DNA of 64,000 nucleotides, from positions 1-64,000 of the forward strand of contig NZ_NMQT01000035.1 of NCBI RefSeq assembly GCF_002234405.1, in the 5' to 3' direction. Origin of the DNA: Amycolatopsis thailandensis (GTDB taxonomy: Bacteria > Actinomycetota > Actinomycetes > Mycobacteriales > Pseudonocardiaceae). The notes under the pieces are model-generated. The model was not told the origin of the DNA. It searched no databases and saw only the letters and a program-made list of their open reading frames with translations. Shown here piece after piece: positions 58,001 to 64,000 of the stretch (the first letter of the stretch is position 1; every line of letters starts with the position of its first letter). The position numbers were made by a program, and so were the translations under genes.

Positions 58001-59165
58001 CTCAACACTCAAGTATCTGCTACTTGCAATTAACGAACACGCGAAACGTGACGAAGTTTCCCAGCCCATCATGGATGCACTTGAGCACATGGGGACGCTG
58101 AGTCCATATCGAGGAGGGCGACAACTGATCGATCTCCTACAGTTCGCTCGACGGACAGCAGTTGAGCAGAACGACGAGCGCACCGCACGCGGCCTAGAAG
58201 ACGCTTTGGGATACACAAACGGGAAGGTACTAGAGAAAGATTTAAGACAAGATTACCCGCTATATTCAGGTGACGGGCAAGATGACGTGCAAATGTTAGA
58301 GCGCGCGTCGAGCGCTTTAAGAAGCCTGGCAGCACATGAAATCGAAGACTTTCTCAAGGAAAACCCGAACGCTTCCGGTGAAGATGTAAGGAATTACTTC
58401 GCCCAGCACGGAAACAGACCACTGCGATTCGCTCGGGCAAGACGCGCAGGCCACTACGGAGCCTTTCGAATACGATCAGATATTTCCGCATGGGTAGTGG
58501 ATGTCTTGGCCGACAGAGTCGACTACGTCCATCATTTTGATGACAGCAAATATTCACTTGAAGAAATGCTCGCATTACCTGATCTTGACGACGCCTTGGC
58601 GGCCGCACAGATCACACGACGCCGACGCCAACTAGCCACGATCAAAAGCACGGTCGAAAATCGCTACAGCTCAGAGGAGCATATCCAGGAAGCCCTATCT
58701 GAAGCGTGGTGGATCTTCGGCGGAAAGTATGTAGGCGAACTTTACCGACGCCGACTGGCAGTCGGAATGGAAGTGGACATCCCACTCCTCCGACCAGACG
58801 GCGTGTTACATGTCGTCGAACTAAAGAAGGCAAACGTCGAGATTGTCAAAAAATATCGAAGCGGATACGTTCCAACTTCTCCTGTACACAATGCAGTAGG
58901 CCAGGCAGCAAACTACCTGCAAAAACTAGATGAAGAGCGAAATGAGATAGCTGAAGCTTTCGGCATAGAGACCAGGCGATCGTTCGCTACGGTCGTGATC
59001 GGACATCCTATTTTTCAGCCTGAGATTAATACAAGAAAGATAAACGAAGCGCTACGCATCTACGCGAGTCATCTTAGTAGAATCGATATTCTGACCTATG
59101 CCGAACTCTTGGACAACGCTGAACGACTACTAAATTTCGAAGATGCCGCCAAGAACGATCCGTAA
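57984..59165 (+). CDS. sduA: Shedu-type (DUF4263) anti-phage nuclease
   Basis: This 393-residue protein has a C-terminal DUF4263 PD-(D/E)xK nuclease domain: the first acid around Glu231-232 (SSEEHIQEALSEAWWIFG), Asp265 (GMEVDIPLL), Glu279-Leu-Lys281 (VVELKKANVE) and Gln307 (AVGQAANYLQ). This order matches SduA, a stand-alone phage defence protein. The first 220 residues are a helical variable region that probably senses the trigger. ATG at 57984 has AGGA 6 nt upstream. Codon use is far more AT-rich than its neighbours, which indicates transfer. Confidence 0.85.
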   Translation: MRIRSDSTLKYLLLAINEHAKRDEVSQPIMDALEHMGTLSPYRGGRQLIDLLQFARRTAVEQNDERTARGLEDALGYTNGKVLEKDLRQDYPLYSGDGQDDVQMLERASSALRSLAAHEIEDFLKENPNASGEDVRNYFAQHGNRPLRFARARRAGHYGAFRIRSDISAWVVDVLADRVDYVHHFDDSKYSLEEMLALPDLDDALAAAQITRRRRQLATIKSTVENRYSSEEHIQEALSEAWWIFGGKYVGELYRRRLAVGMEVDIPLLRPDGVLHVVELKKANVEIVKKYRSGYVPTSPVHNAVGQAANYLQKLDEERNEIAEAFGIETRRSFATVVIGHPIFQPEINTRKINEALRIYASHLSRIDILTYAELLDNAERLLNFEDAAKNDP

Positions 59166-59306
59166 GCTTCCACAATCGCCTCACACCGATCCGCCACCCT
59201 AACCTCGGATACCCCAGTAGCATGCTTCCCTGTTTCTCCCGCCTGAACCGAAAGAACAACAGCATTCGAAAGCACCTAAATACTACTCAAAAATTTCAAC
59301 AGAACA

Positions 59307-59328
59307 CATAGAGTTCAAGAACTCTATG
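59307..59328. terminator. 10-bp inverted repeat after the Shedu gene
   Basis: CATAGAGTTC and GAACTCTATG are exact complements separated by AA. It is the last AT-rich element before composition returns to normal. It could be a terminator or lie at the right boundary of the insert. The stretch 59166-59306 holds no gene I can support. Confidence 0.45.
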
Positions 59329-59353
59329 CCGTATTCAATTACACTCGAGACAC

Positions 59354-59398
59354 GTCAGCTGGTCCCTCCCCGGTGCTGCCGACGAGGGACCAGTTGAC
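59354..59398 (-). terminator. Terminator hairpin of the serine protease gene
   Basis: GTCAGCTGGTCCCTC and GAGGGACCAGTTGAC form a 15-bp stem with one mismatch, 13 nt after the protease stop on the minus strand. Confidence 0.7.
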
Positions 59399-59410
59399 GG
59401 ACTAGAAGGA

Positions 59411-60130
59411 TCAGACGCCGGCCACCTGCTGGATCCAGGGCCGGTACCGCGTGATGTTCGTGTAAGCGGTGGTCGTCTGCCGGTCACTAGTCGACGCGAC
59501 GCCGACCTGCTTGCCGGAAGCGAACATCGGACCACCGGAGTCTCCACCGGCGGTGATGCCGTCGCCGCGGCTCGCGCAGACAGCGACGCCGCCGTTGTAG
59601 TCACGGCACGAGACCGACGTGACGCGGACGTTGGCGACCTTCAGGTACCGCGACTGGCAGTTGATCTCCGAGCCGCACTGGCTGGTCGCGCCCCAGCCGT
59701 AGACCTGCACGGTCTGCCCGGTCGAGACGTTGGCGGTGGTGCCCAGCGGCGAGTAGGTGGCGTTGACCGAGGTCGTCAGCTTCACGATCGCGAGGTCCGC
59801 GCCCGCGTGGCGGGTCACGGTCGAGCCGGTGGCCATGGTGCCACCACTCTGCTGGTCGAGGCTGCCGATCCGGAAAGTGAACGTCCCGCCGCTGGCCACA
59901 CAGTGCTTCGCGGTCAGGATGTACTGCGGCGCGATGATCGTCGAGGTACACGTTTGCCGGCCGTTGGCGAAGAGTCTGGCCGCCCACGGGCCGCTCGACG
60001 CGTTCTGGCCGCCGATGATCATCGGCTGGACGTCGGACGTGGGTTCCGCGGCGGACGCCACGGGGGCGGTCACGCCGAGCATCGCCGCGAAGGCGGTGCC
60101 GGCGATGAGGGCGAAGGAGCGCAGTCGCAT
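59411..60130 (-). CDS. Secreted trypsin-like serine protease (S1)
   Basis: This 239-residue secreted protease has a signal peptide (cleavage near VASAAE), a short propeptide and mature start IIGGQNASSGPW. The triad is His in LTAKHCV, Asp in GADLAIVKL and Ser in GGDSGGPMF. Paired cysteines fit disulfides. The size is that of single-domain actinobacterial trypsins. Activation would need cleavage before IIGG. Confidence 0.93.
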   Translation of the reverse strand: MRLRSFALIAGTAFAAMLGVTAPVASAAEPTSDVQPMIIGGQNASSGPWAARLFANGRQTCTSTIIAPQYILTAKHCVASGGTFTFRIGSLDQQSGGTMATGSTVTRHAGADLAIVKLTTSVNATYSPLGTTANVSTGQTVQVYGWGATSQCGSEINCQSRYLKVANVRVTSVSCRDYNGGVAVCASRGDGITAGGDSGGPMFASGKQVGVASTSDRQTTTAYTNITRYRPWIQQVAGV

Positions 60131-60432
60131 GGTTCCGACTCATTTCTGCGGCGAGGAACAAGGCCGCGTACCGAGGGAAGGATGGGCTGATTCTGTGACG
60201 CGGCAAGTGAAATCGGACACCGACGAAAGTCGTGCAGAAGGTACCTATCTTTCCGTTTCGGCCACCGTTAGGTGTTTGCTCCAGGTATCCGGGCCATGCC
60301 GTCGATGTCGGCCCAAACCGAATGGCCCGATCGGCGTCCGTCCATTTGAGACGAATGGTGGCATAACCCTAGGGGCATAGTCCGGACCCGAGGGGTTTCG
60401 AATCAGGCCCCGGTCACGCCAGAATCGGCACC
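60131..60432. other. Divergent promoter region of protease and nitroreductase
   Basis: No gene is evident. Several G-runs (CCCTAGGGGCATAGTCC near 60367) might be a regulator site, but no clear palindrome or known motif could be fixed. The protease has no strong ribosome binding site other than a GAACC-rich leader. Confidence 0.4.
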
Positions 60433-61128
60433 ATGACCACAGCACAGTGGACCCCGACCTACGGCGACCCCTTCGAACCGGTGCCCTACCGCCCGGCTCG
60501 CGTTTCGGCGGAGGAATCGCTGGCCACCGCCGCCGATCTGCGCCGCCGCATGGACACCCGCCGCACCGTGCGGATGTTCTCGACCGACCCGGTGCCCGAG
60601 CAGGTGCTCGTCGACGCCATCGCGGTGGCGTCCACCGCACCCAGCGGCGCGCATCAGCAGCCGTGGACCTTCGTCCTCATCAAGGACGACGCGACCAAAC
60701 AGCGGATCCGGGACGCCGCCGAAGAGGAGGAACGCGTCTCCTACGAGGGCAGGCTCGGCGAGGAGTGGCTGTCCGCCTTGCGTCCGCTGGGCACCGACGC
60801 CGTCAAAACCCACCTCACCGACGCCCCGTACCTCATCGTCGTCTTCCAGCAGCGCTACTTCCTCGACGAGGACGGCACCAAGCACAAGCATTACTACGTC
60901 GACGAGTCGGTGGGCATCGCGGTCGGCATGCTGCTCACGGCGTTGCATCTGTCCGGGCTGGCCGCGTTGACGCATACGCCGTCGCCGATGCGCTTCCTCG
61001 GCGAACTGCTCGAGCGGCCGCAGAACGAGAAGGCGTTCGCGGTCATCCCGGTCGGTTATCCGGCGGACGACTGCGTGGTGCCGGACCTCGTGCGCAAGTC
61101 GATCGACCAGGTGCTGATCCGCCGCTGA
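60433..61128 (+). CDS. Nitroreductase-family flavoprotein
   Basis: This 231-residue FMN enzyme has the family's phosphate contacts MDTRRTVRMFSTDPVP, ASTAPSGAHQQPW for flavin binding, and the C-terminal AVIPVGYPADD. It likely reduces quinones, nitroaromatics or related acceptors with NAD(P)H. It stands alone between the protease promoter and a palindromic terminator. Confidence 0.9.
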   Translation: MTTAQWTPTYGDPFEPVPYRPARVSAEESLATAADLRRRMDTRRTVRMFSTDPVPEQVLVDAIAVASTAPSGAHQQPWTFVLIKDDATKQRIRDAAEEEERVSYEGRLGEEWLSALRPLGTDAVKTHLTDAPYLIVVFQQRYFLDEDGTKHKHYYVDESVGIAVGMLLTALHLSGLAALTHTPSPMRFLGELLERPQNEKAFAVIPVGYPADDCVVPDLVRKSIDQVLIRR

Positions 61129-61139
61129 GCCCAGGCGTG

Positions 61140-61163
61140 ACCCGGGTGCGCGCGCACCCGGGT
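61140..61163. terminator. Perfect 24-bp palindrome after the nitroreductase gene
   Basis: ACCCGGGTGCGC and its exact complement meet without a loop at 61151/61152. It follows the nitroreductase stop by 11 nt, and a terminator role is likely. Confidence 0.6.
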
Positions 61164-61188
61164 TGCGCGAAGCGACCGTAAGCAAGCA

Positions 61189-61228
61189 GTCAAACTGCGC
61201 ATTTGTGCAGTTTAGTGCTCAGTTTGAC
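61189..61228. promoter_or_regulatory. Triple half-site operator upstream of the GH109 gene
   Basis: GTCAAACTGC (61189), GTGCAGTTT (61205-61213) and CAGTTTGAC (61220-61228) are three copies of one half-site in alternating orientation. The outer pair forms a perfect 9-bp inverted repeat. This suits two overlapping dimers of a sugar-responsive repressor (ROK or GntR type). The regulator is not encoded in the window. Confidence 0.6.
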
Positions 61229-61300
61229 GCATCTCTTGACATATCTGGCGGCGATTGGACAAAGTCGGGCAACCGAAGGCGACACGAAGGAGTGTTCTTC

Positions 61301-62698
61301 ATGGCCGACCTGCCCTCTGTCTCCCGGCGGACCCTGTTCGGCGGCGCGCTCGCCGCCGGGGCGCTCGCCGCGATCCCGACGAGCGCCACCGCCGCGGAAG
61401 AGGCCACCGGAGCGGAAAGCGCGCCCCGCCGTCCTGGTCAGCGCAGCATGATCGGGGTGCCGTTCGAGCGGCACCGGACCGTCCGGATCGGGATGATCGG
61501 TCTCGGCAACCGCGGCATGTCCATGATCGGCGGGTGGAGCGCCGTACCGGGCGCCGCGGTCACCGCGGTCTGCGACATCCGCGCCGAGCGCGCGAAGGCC
61601 GCCGCGGACAAACTCGCGGCCGACGGGCGCCCCCGCCCGGCCGAGTACGGCGGATCCGCCGACGCCTACAAGAAGATGCTCGCCCGCGACGACATCGACC
61701 TCGTCTACATCGCCACCCCGTGGGAGTTCCACTACCCGCAGGGCAAGGCCGCGCTGCAGTCCGGCAAGCACGTCGGCGTCGAACTCCCGATCGCCACCGA
61801 GCTCGACCAGCTGTGGGACCTCGTCAACACCAGCGAGCAGACCCGCAAGCACCTGTTCCTCGCCGAGAACTGCAACTACGGCCGCAACGAGCTCGCGATC
61901 CTCAAGATGGCGCACGCCGGTGTCTTCGGTGAGATCACCAACGGGCACGGCGGTTACCTGCACGACCTGCGCGAACTGCTGTTCTCCGACACGTACTACA
62001 CCGACGCGTGGCGCCGGAAGTGGCACACCCGCAGCACCGCGAGCTTCTACCCGATGCACGGTCTCGCCCCGATCGCCGCCTGCATGGACGTCAACCGCGG
62101 CGACCGGTTCGCCACGCTGCGCGCCACGGCGACCGAGCCGAAGGGGCTAGCCGACTACCGCAAGCGCCACATGCCGCCGGGCCACCCGTCGTGGAAAGAG
62201 ACCTACATCAACGGCGACCTGGTGACCTGCCTGATCGAGACCGAGCAGGGCCGGATCATCCGCGCCGAGCACGACGTCAGCTCGCCGCGCCCGTACAGCC
62301 GCATCAACAGCCTCGCGGGCAGCCGCGGCATCGTGGAGGACTACCCCGAGCGGATCTACCTCGAACCCGACCACAGCGGGCACGCGTGGAAGGACTTCAA
62401 ACCGTACCGCGAGCGGCACGACCACTGGCTGTGGAAGAAACTCAAGGACGACCCGAACCTCGGCGGTCACGGCGGCATGGACTACGTGCTGCAGTGGCGG
62501 ATCGTGCAGCAGATGCGCGCCGGGCTGGTGCCGGACATCGACGTCTACGACTCCGCGGCCTGGTGCTCCCCCGTGCCGTTGAGCGTGGTCTCGCTGGCCC
62601 GCGGCGGGAAGCCGGTGTCGATGCCGGACTTCACGCGCGGCGGCTGGTCGAAGCCCCGGGCCGGTCTCGACTCGCAGCCTTCGGAGATGCCCGGCTAG
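61301..62698 (+). CDS. Secreted GH109-type glycosidase (Gfo/Idh/MocA fold)
   Basis: This 465-residue protein has a Tat signal (SRRTLFGGALAAGALAA) and an NAD-binding Rossmann domain (RIGMIGLGNRGMSMIGGW), with YIATPWEFHYPQGKAAL and GKHVGVELPIATELDQLW. The whole pattern matches GH109 alpha-N-acetylgalactosaminidases, which use bound NAD transiently. AAGGAG lies 9 nt before the ATG. Export with cofactor explains the Tat signal. The substrate may differ. Confidence 0.87.
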   Translation: MADLPSVSRRTLFGGALAAGALAAIPTSATAAEEATGAESAPRRPGQRSMIGVPFERHRTVRIGMIGLGNRGMSMIGGWSAVPGAAVTAVCDIRAERAKAAADKLAADGRPRPAEYGGSADAYKKMLARDDIDLVYIATPWEFHYPQGKAALQSGKHVGVELPIATELDQLWDLVNTSEQTRKHLFLAENCNYGRNELAILKMAHAGVFGEITNGHGGYLHDLRELLFSDTYYTDAWRRKWHTRSTASFYPMHGLAPIAACMDVNRGDRFATLRATATEPKGLADYRKRHMPPGHPSWKETYINGDLVTCLIETEQGRIIRAEHDVSSPRPYSRINSLAGSRGIVEDYPERIYLEPDHSGHAWKDFKPYRERHDHWLWKKLKDDPNLGGHGGMDYVLQWRIVQQMRAGLVPDIDVYDSAAWCSPVPLSVVSLARGGKPVSMPDFTRGGWSKPRAGLDSQPSEMPG

Positions 62699-62700
62699 GC

Positions 62701-62750
62701 CACGGCGACGGCCGGCCGGTCCGAAGAGGACCGGTCAGCCGTCGGCCGTG
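62701..62750. terminator. Imperfect hairpin between convergent genes
   Basis: CACGGCGACGGCCGGCCGG and CCGGTCAGCCGTCGGCCGTG pair with a few mismatches around TCCGAAGAGGA. It separates the GH109 gene from the cyclase and overlaps the cyclase's last codons. Confidence 0.6.
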
Positions 62751-63523
62751 TAGCGGGGAACGACCCGGAACACCCGGAGGTCCCTCGGTGTCCCCTTGGC
62801 CCGGAAGTTCCGGCGCGGGCGCACGGTGAAGGCGTCCCGGTCGAGTTTTTCGACGACGCTGGCGCTGGCCAGCACCTCGTCGCCGTCCGCGGCGGCCATG
62901 ATCCTGGCCGCGATGTTCACGTCGACGCCGAGATAGTCGTTGCCGACCCGCTGCGGATTCCCTCGATGAAGGCCCGCGCGCAAATGCGGAAGGTAGCCCT
63001 CGGCCTTGATCACGCTCACGGCGGAACAGGTCTCGTAGGCGGCGTTCACCGCCTCGTCCGGGTCGGCGAACACGGCCATCACGCCGTCGCCGAGTCCTTT
63101 GACGATGCTGCCGCGGTGCCCGGTGACCACCGACTCGGTCACCTTCGAGACCGAACGCAGCAGCTCCAGGACGCGTTCGTCACCGGCGCGCAGCGCCCAG
63201 GTCGAGAAGCCGACGAGGTCGGTGAACAGCACCGTGACACCGTCCGCGGACATCGGCCGGGTGCCGGACCGGCGGACGGCCTGCCAGGCCTGGACCGCGG
63301 CCAGCCCCAGCTCACGGGTGGCGCTGGGCCTGTCGGCTCCGGCCTCGGTGAGCAGCCGCGCGAGCCTGTCGGACGAACGGTCCGTCGCGGGCGCCAGCGG
63401 GTCGTTCTCCCCCGGGACGAGCCCCCGGAGGAACCGCGCGCCGCGCACCAGCTCACCACGCTGGTCCGTCGCGCGCAGGAACCGGCGGGTCCGGAGGTGC
63501 CACGGCTCGGGTCGGTCGGTCAC
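62735..63523 (-). CDS. Class III adenylate/guanylate cyclase domain protein
   Basis: This 262-residue protein has an N-terminal helical part of about 90 residues and a class III cyclase domain (about 95-262). Both metal-binding Asp are present: VLFTDLVGFS and KGLGDGVMAVF. The later region LGVDVNIAARIMAAADGDEV fits the family's adenine-site and transition-state segment. It probably makes cAMP in the cytoplasm. GTG at 63523 is chosen because upstream in-frame sequence lies in the AT-rich promoter. Confidence 0.87.
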   Translation of the reverse strand: MTDRPEPWHLRTRRFLRATDQRGELVRGARFLRGLVPGENDPLAPATDRSSDRLARLLTEAGADRPSATRELGLAAVQAWQAVRRSGTRPMSADGVTVLFTDLVGFSTWALRAGDERVLELLRSVSKVTESVVTGHRGSIVKGLGDGVMAVFADPDEAVNAAYETCSAVSVIKAEGYLPHLRAGLHRGNPQRVGNDYLGVDVNIAARIMAAADGDEVLASASVVEKLDRDAFTVRPRRNFRAKGTPRDLRVFRVVPRYTADG

Positions 63524-63562
63524 GGTCAAGACCCTAGTCGTTCGCCACCCGGCCCGGGCACC

Positions 63563-63654
63563 TGTCACCCCGGTGACAAGAAAGCGGCAGGCATTTCCCC
63601 TTTCCGCCTTCGCGTGACAATTCACGAAAGCTCTATTCCACCTACGCGTGACAA
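63563..63654. promoter_or_regulatory. Repeated GTGACAA sites upstream of the DUF6801-like gene
   Basis: GTGACAA occurs at 63573, 63614 and 63648, twice within CGCGTGACAA, and the first also ends the inverted repeat TGTCACC-CC-GGTGACA (63563-63578). The sites lie in the 233-bp divergent gap between the cyclase and the secreted protein and are candidates for a shared regulator. Confidence 0.45.
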
Positions 63655-63756
63655 GATCGACGCGTAAAGAAAAAGCGATGGTTCTTTCCCTTTCCTCGTT
63701 GGTGACTTTCCACCTAGATTCGGCGTCGAGCCCATTCAACGACGAAAGGACCTGAC

Positions 63757-64000
63757 ATGACGGAAACCCTGGTGCGAAAGGGTGTTCGCCGGTTCTGCGC
63801 CGCCGGGATCGCGGCCGCGGTCGCCGGAACCGTGATGCTCACCGCGGCCGGAACCGCGGCCGCCGTCGAAAAGAACCTCACGTACAAGGGCGGCTTCCCC
63901 ATCATCGGCGACCAGCAGGTGGCGGTGGTCGTGAAGGCGGAGATCCCGGCGACCGCCCAGGCCGGAACGCCGATTTCGGTGCCGTTCACCCTCGACGTCG
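63757..64000 (+). CDS. Secreted DUF6801-like protein, truncated by the window end
   Basis: The first 81 codons are present. A signal peptide (FCAAGIAAAVAGTVMLTAAG, cleavage near TAAA) is followed by KNLTYKGGFPIIGDQQVAVV, the pattern of the beta-sandwich DUF6801 found in actinobacterial exported proteins. GAAAGGACC precedes the ATG. The gene continues beyond the window, and its function is unknown. Confidence 0.7.
   Translation, partial: MTETLVRKGVRRFCAAGIAAAVAGTVMLTAAGTAAAVEKNLTYKGGFPIIGDQQVAVVVKAEIPATAQAGTPISVPFTLDV

Noticed and set aside
57742-59340. Insertion sequence or prophage fragment as carrier of the Shedu gene
   Set aside because: No transposase, integrase, terminal inverted repeats or target-site duplication could be seen.
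60360-60400. DosR-like box upstream of the nitroreductase gene
   Set aside because: The G-rich words do not form the required palindrome.

Overview
The window is high-GC actinobacterial DNA with many GTG starts, ATGA/GTGA start-stop overlaps and Tat or lipoprotein signals. Long palindromes at gene ends, a recurring TCCACTGTGGA word and the gene repertoire fit a Pseudonocardiales genome, most likely Amycolatopsis. That identification is inferred from style, not proven. No rRNA, tRNA or CRISPR array was seen.

Layout. 0-1.8 kb: a palindrome-rich gene-free stretch, a decayed alpha/beta hydrolase and a D-2-hydroxyacid dehydrogenase. 1.9-10.4 kb: a glycan-utilisation operon with a sugar-binding lipoprotein, two permeases (no ATPase), GH29 fucosidase, PL6 lyase, LacI regulator, TIM-barrel sugar isomerase-like protein and SGNH esterase. 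It is followed by a membrane Ser/Thr kinase whose outer domain looks like a family 2 carbohydrate-binding module. 11.8-14.9 kb: a second LacI regulator, an FMN reductase, a hydrolase and its divergent TetR regulator with two matching operators. 15-23.2 kb: an acyl-CoA ligase, amidase, SOS-box DUF222-HNH gene and M20 peptidase, interspersed with broken genes (TetR 5' end, AsnC, MHS transporter, LysR). 23.2-29.4 kb: FAD-linked oxidase, secreted GH2 enzyme with a LamG domain, DUF885 protein.

29.4-40.2 kb is a propionate/valine block. The methylcitrate genes prpD-prpB-prpC are divergent from a PrpR/RamB-type regulator. They are followed by a cobalamin riboswitch, an 18-codon reading frame and a valine-degradation operon (mmsA, acyl-CoA dehydrogenase, 3-hydroxyisobutyryl-CoA hydrolase, mmsB, enoyl-CoA hydratase). 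Valine breakdown makes propionyl-CoA, which can be removed by the B12-dependent methylmalonyl route or the B12-independent methylcitrate cycle, so the riboswitch sits at a meaningful branch point.

40.2-49.2 kb: a SWIM/SNF2-helicase pair, a DICT protein with a degenerate GGDEF domain, a YaaA-like protein, a MarR-controlled TIGR03086 protein and a TetR/carotenoid-oxygenase pair. 49.2-56.3 kb: a tightly overlapping five-gene cassette (SWIM, unknown, VWA, MoxR AAA+, DUF5682) that resembles MoxR-VWA conflict systems. 57.7-59.3 kb: an AT-rich insert carrying a Shedu (DUF4263) anti-phage nuclease, abutting a CGNR regulator whose 3' end looks altered. 59.4-64 kb: trypsin-like protease, nitroreductase, GH109-type secreted oxidoreductase-fold glycosidase, class III adenylate cyclase and the start of a secreted DUF6801-like protein cut by the window edge.
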